From Chryseobacterium foetidum (lineage in GTDB: Bacteria > Bacteroidota > Bacteroidia > Flavobacteriales > Weeksellaceae): a stretch of DNA of 64,000 bases. Under the pieces are notes generated by a model. That model was not told where the DNA came from. It did no database searches and saw only the letters and a program-made list of their open reading frames with translations. This document shows positions 63,175 through 64,000 of the stretch, piece by piece (positions within the stretch are counted from its first letter, which is position 1; every line of letters begins with the position of its first letter). The position numbers and the translations under genes are program-made. The stretch spans positions 1,426,001-1,490,000 of the forward strand of contig NZ_JAMXIA010000001.1 in the NCBI RefSeq assembly GCF_025457425.1, given 5' to 3'.

Positions 63175-64000
63175 ATGGATGAGCAAAAAATGTCTGTAGA
63201 AATATCTAAACCGCTTCAAGAGATAAAAAGCTTTCAAGATGTTGCAAAAGCAATAATAAGAGATTCTATACGAAATGCAATATGTATCGACGACAATTAT
63301 TTAGCACCATATTCTGATTCTACAGAGGGCTTAAATACTAATGATCCTAAAAAGTTATATTATTCTTTTCGTAAACAAGGTCATTGTGATTTAGATATTT
63401 ATCAATTTAAAACATTTGATGAATGGCTAGAAAATAATTATATGATTCACAATAAGGATTTGATGGTTTTAGATTGGGAATTAGATGATGGCGAAGAAAA
63501 ATTTAAAAATACACTTTTAATACTTAATGATATAATTTTTGAGAAGAGAATTCCTTTTGTAGTAATCTATACTAATACGGAGGATTTAGATTCAGTATCT
63601 CAAGTCTTATGTGAAAATTATAATTTATACAATTCAACAACTTTTGATGAGTTCGTAAATTTTCTAAAAGAAAAAATTTCGAGATTATCTGATAAAAGTG
63701 AAGATGTTGAACTTTTTTTTGAAGAAAATAGAAAGTTATTTTTTGAACTTATCAAATTTTTTGATAAACGAGAAGAATTATCACAAGAGATAATTCAAAA
63801 ATTTGGAACATTTCTCGATTATAATGATTTGGTAAAATTGTCAAAAAAAATTGTAAGCACAACTAAAGAAAAATTTTTATCTAAAGAAAACATTGTTGAA
63901 TCTCTTCTAGTTATAGCTAATCTTATCTTTAGTGTAAATTTGCAAGATGATGCAAAAAAAACAATCAACAAAAGAATTGAAATTGTTAAAGATTGCTACT
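63175..64000 (+). CDS. Receiver-like protein, cut by the window edge
   Basis: 275 codons are visible, open at the right edge. Residues 36-140 resemble a divergent response-regulator receiver: acidic pair ICIDDN (D39, D40), a candidate phospho-acceptor D100 in LMVLDWELDDG and a Thr after strand 4 (VVIYTNTED). The region after about 150 is helical and charged, with no DNA-binding domain recognised so far. ATG 63175 is 10 nt after the preceding stop, so it is in the same operon. The preceding protein has a kinase-like ATPase end, which suggests a phosphorelay-like pair, but this is inference. Confidence 0.72.
   Translation, partial: MDEQKMSVEISKPLQEIKSFQDVAKAIIRDSIRNAICIDDNYLAPYSDSTEGLNTNDPKKLYYSFRKQGHCDLDIYQFKTFDEWLENNYMIHNKDLMVLDWELDDGEEKFKNTLLILNDIIFEKRIPFVVIYTNTEDLDSVSQVLCENYNLYNSTTFDEFVNFLKEKISRLSDKSEDVELFFEENRKLFFELIKFFDKREELSQEIIQKFGTFLDYNDLVKLSKKIVSTTKEKFLSKENIVESLLVIANLIFSVNLQDDAKKTINKRIEIVKDCY

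Overview
The window looks like the chromosome of a Chryseobacterium-type bacterium (Flavobacteriia, Bacteroidota). The DNA is AT-rich, Shine-Dalgarno sequences are essentially absent, and several operons are preceded by the Bacteroidota sigma-ABfr promoter pattern (TTG/TTTG, a spacer of about 20 nt, then TAnnTTTG). Secreted proteins carry type IX secretion (T9SS) sorting tails, and there are lineage-typical families (DUF6702, DUF5777, DUF3467, IPExxxVDY, HupE/UreJ). Species assignment is inference; no rRNA is present.

Layout. 1-7.2 kb: end of an alpha-amylase, dinB, a thioredoxin-like lipoprotein, lpxK, truA and an ABC exporter. 7.2-16.8 kb: DUF6702, a toxin-antitoxin pair, HupE/UreJ, an M1 peptidase, a divergent HxlR regulator/NmrA oxidoreductase pair with an evident operator, an NPP-type phosphodiesterase, a hypothetical gene overlapped by a small zinc-ribbon membrane protein that is easily missed, and a frameshifted uracil-DNA-glycosylase-like gene. 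16.8-20.6 kb: a five-gene envelope operon (DUF5777 barrel, cytochrome c, YceI, ankyrin, T9SS cargo) with a CRP/FNR-type palindrome at about -41, next to a Crp/Fnr gene. 20.7-21.4 kb: tandem and dispersed repeats. 21.4-30.1 kb: DUF3467, rpoC, rpoB.

30.4-45.4 kb is an accessory block between rpoB and rplL, genes that are adjacent in most bacteria. It starts with a RiPP-like operon: a 59-aa Pro/Gly-rich precursor with its own promoter and terminator, a class I isoprenoid-synthase-like protein, and an M50 peptide metalloprotease. Two paralogous three-gene surface-protein cassettes follow in opposite, convergent orientation, enclosing a thioredoxin-like protein and a secreted M43 protease.

45.9-52.8 kb holds the rest of the classical operon (rplL-rplJ-rplA-rplK, nusG-secE-tRNA-Trp-tuf), interrupted by two LVIVD-like lipoproteins and a decayed gene. 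53-58.8 kb: a DUF4394 lipoprotein and the conserved acpP-fabF-rnc-IPExxxVDY-pyk cluster. 59.2-64 kb: an AT-rich, defence-like operon of a C5-cytosine methyltransferase, a protein with two GHKL ATPase regions (MORC/MutL-like at the N-terminus, kinase-like at the C-terminus) and a receiver-like protein cut by the window edge.

The best candidates for undescribed systems are the RiPP-like operon (30.7-33.0 kb), the methyltransferase/GHKL/receiver operon (59.2-64 kb) and the mirrored surface cassettes (33.2-45.3 kb).
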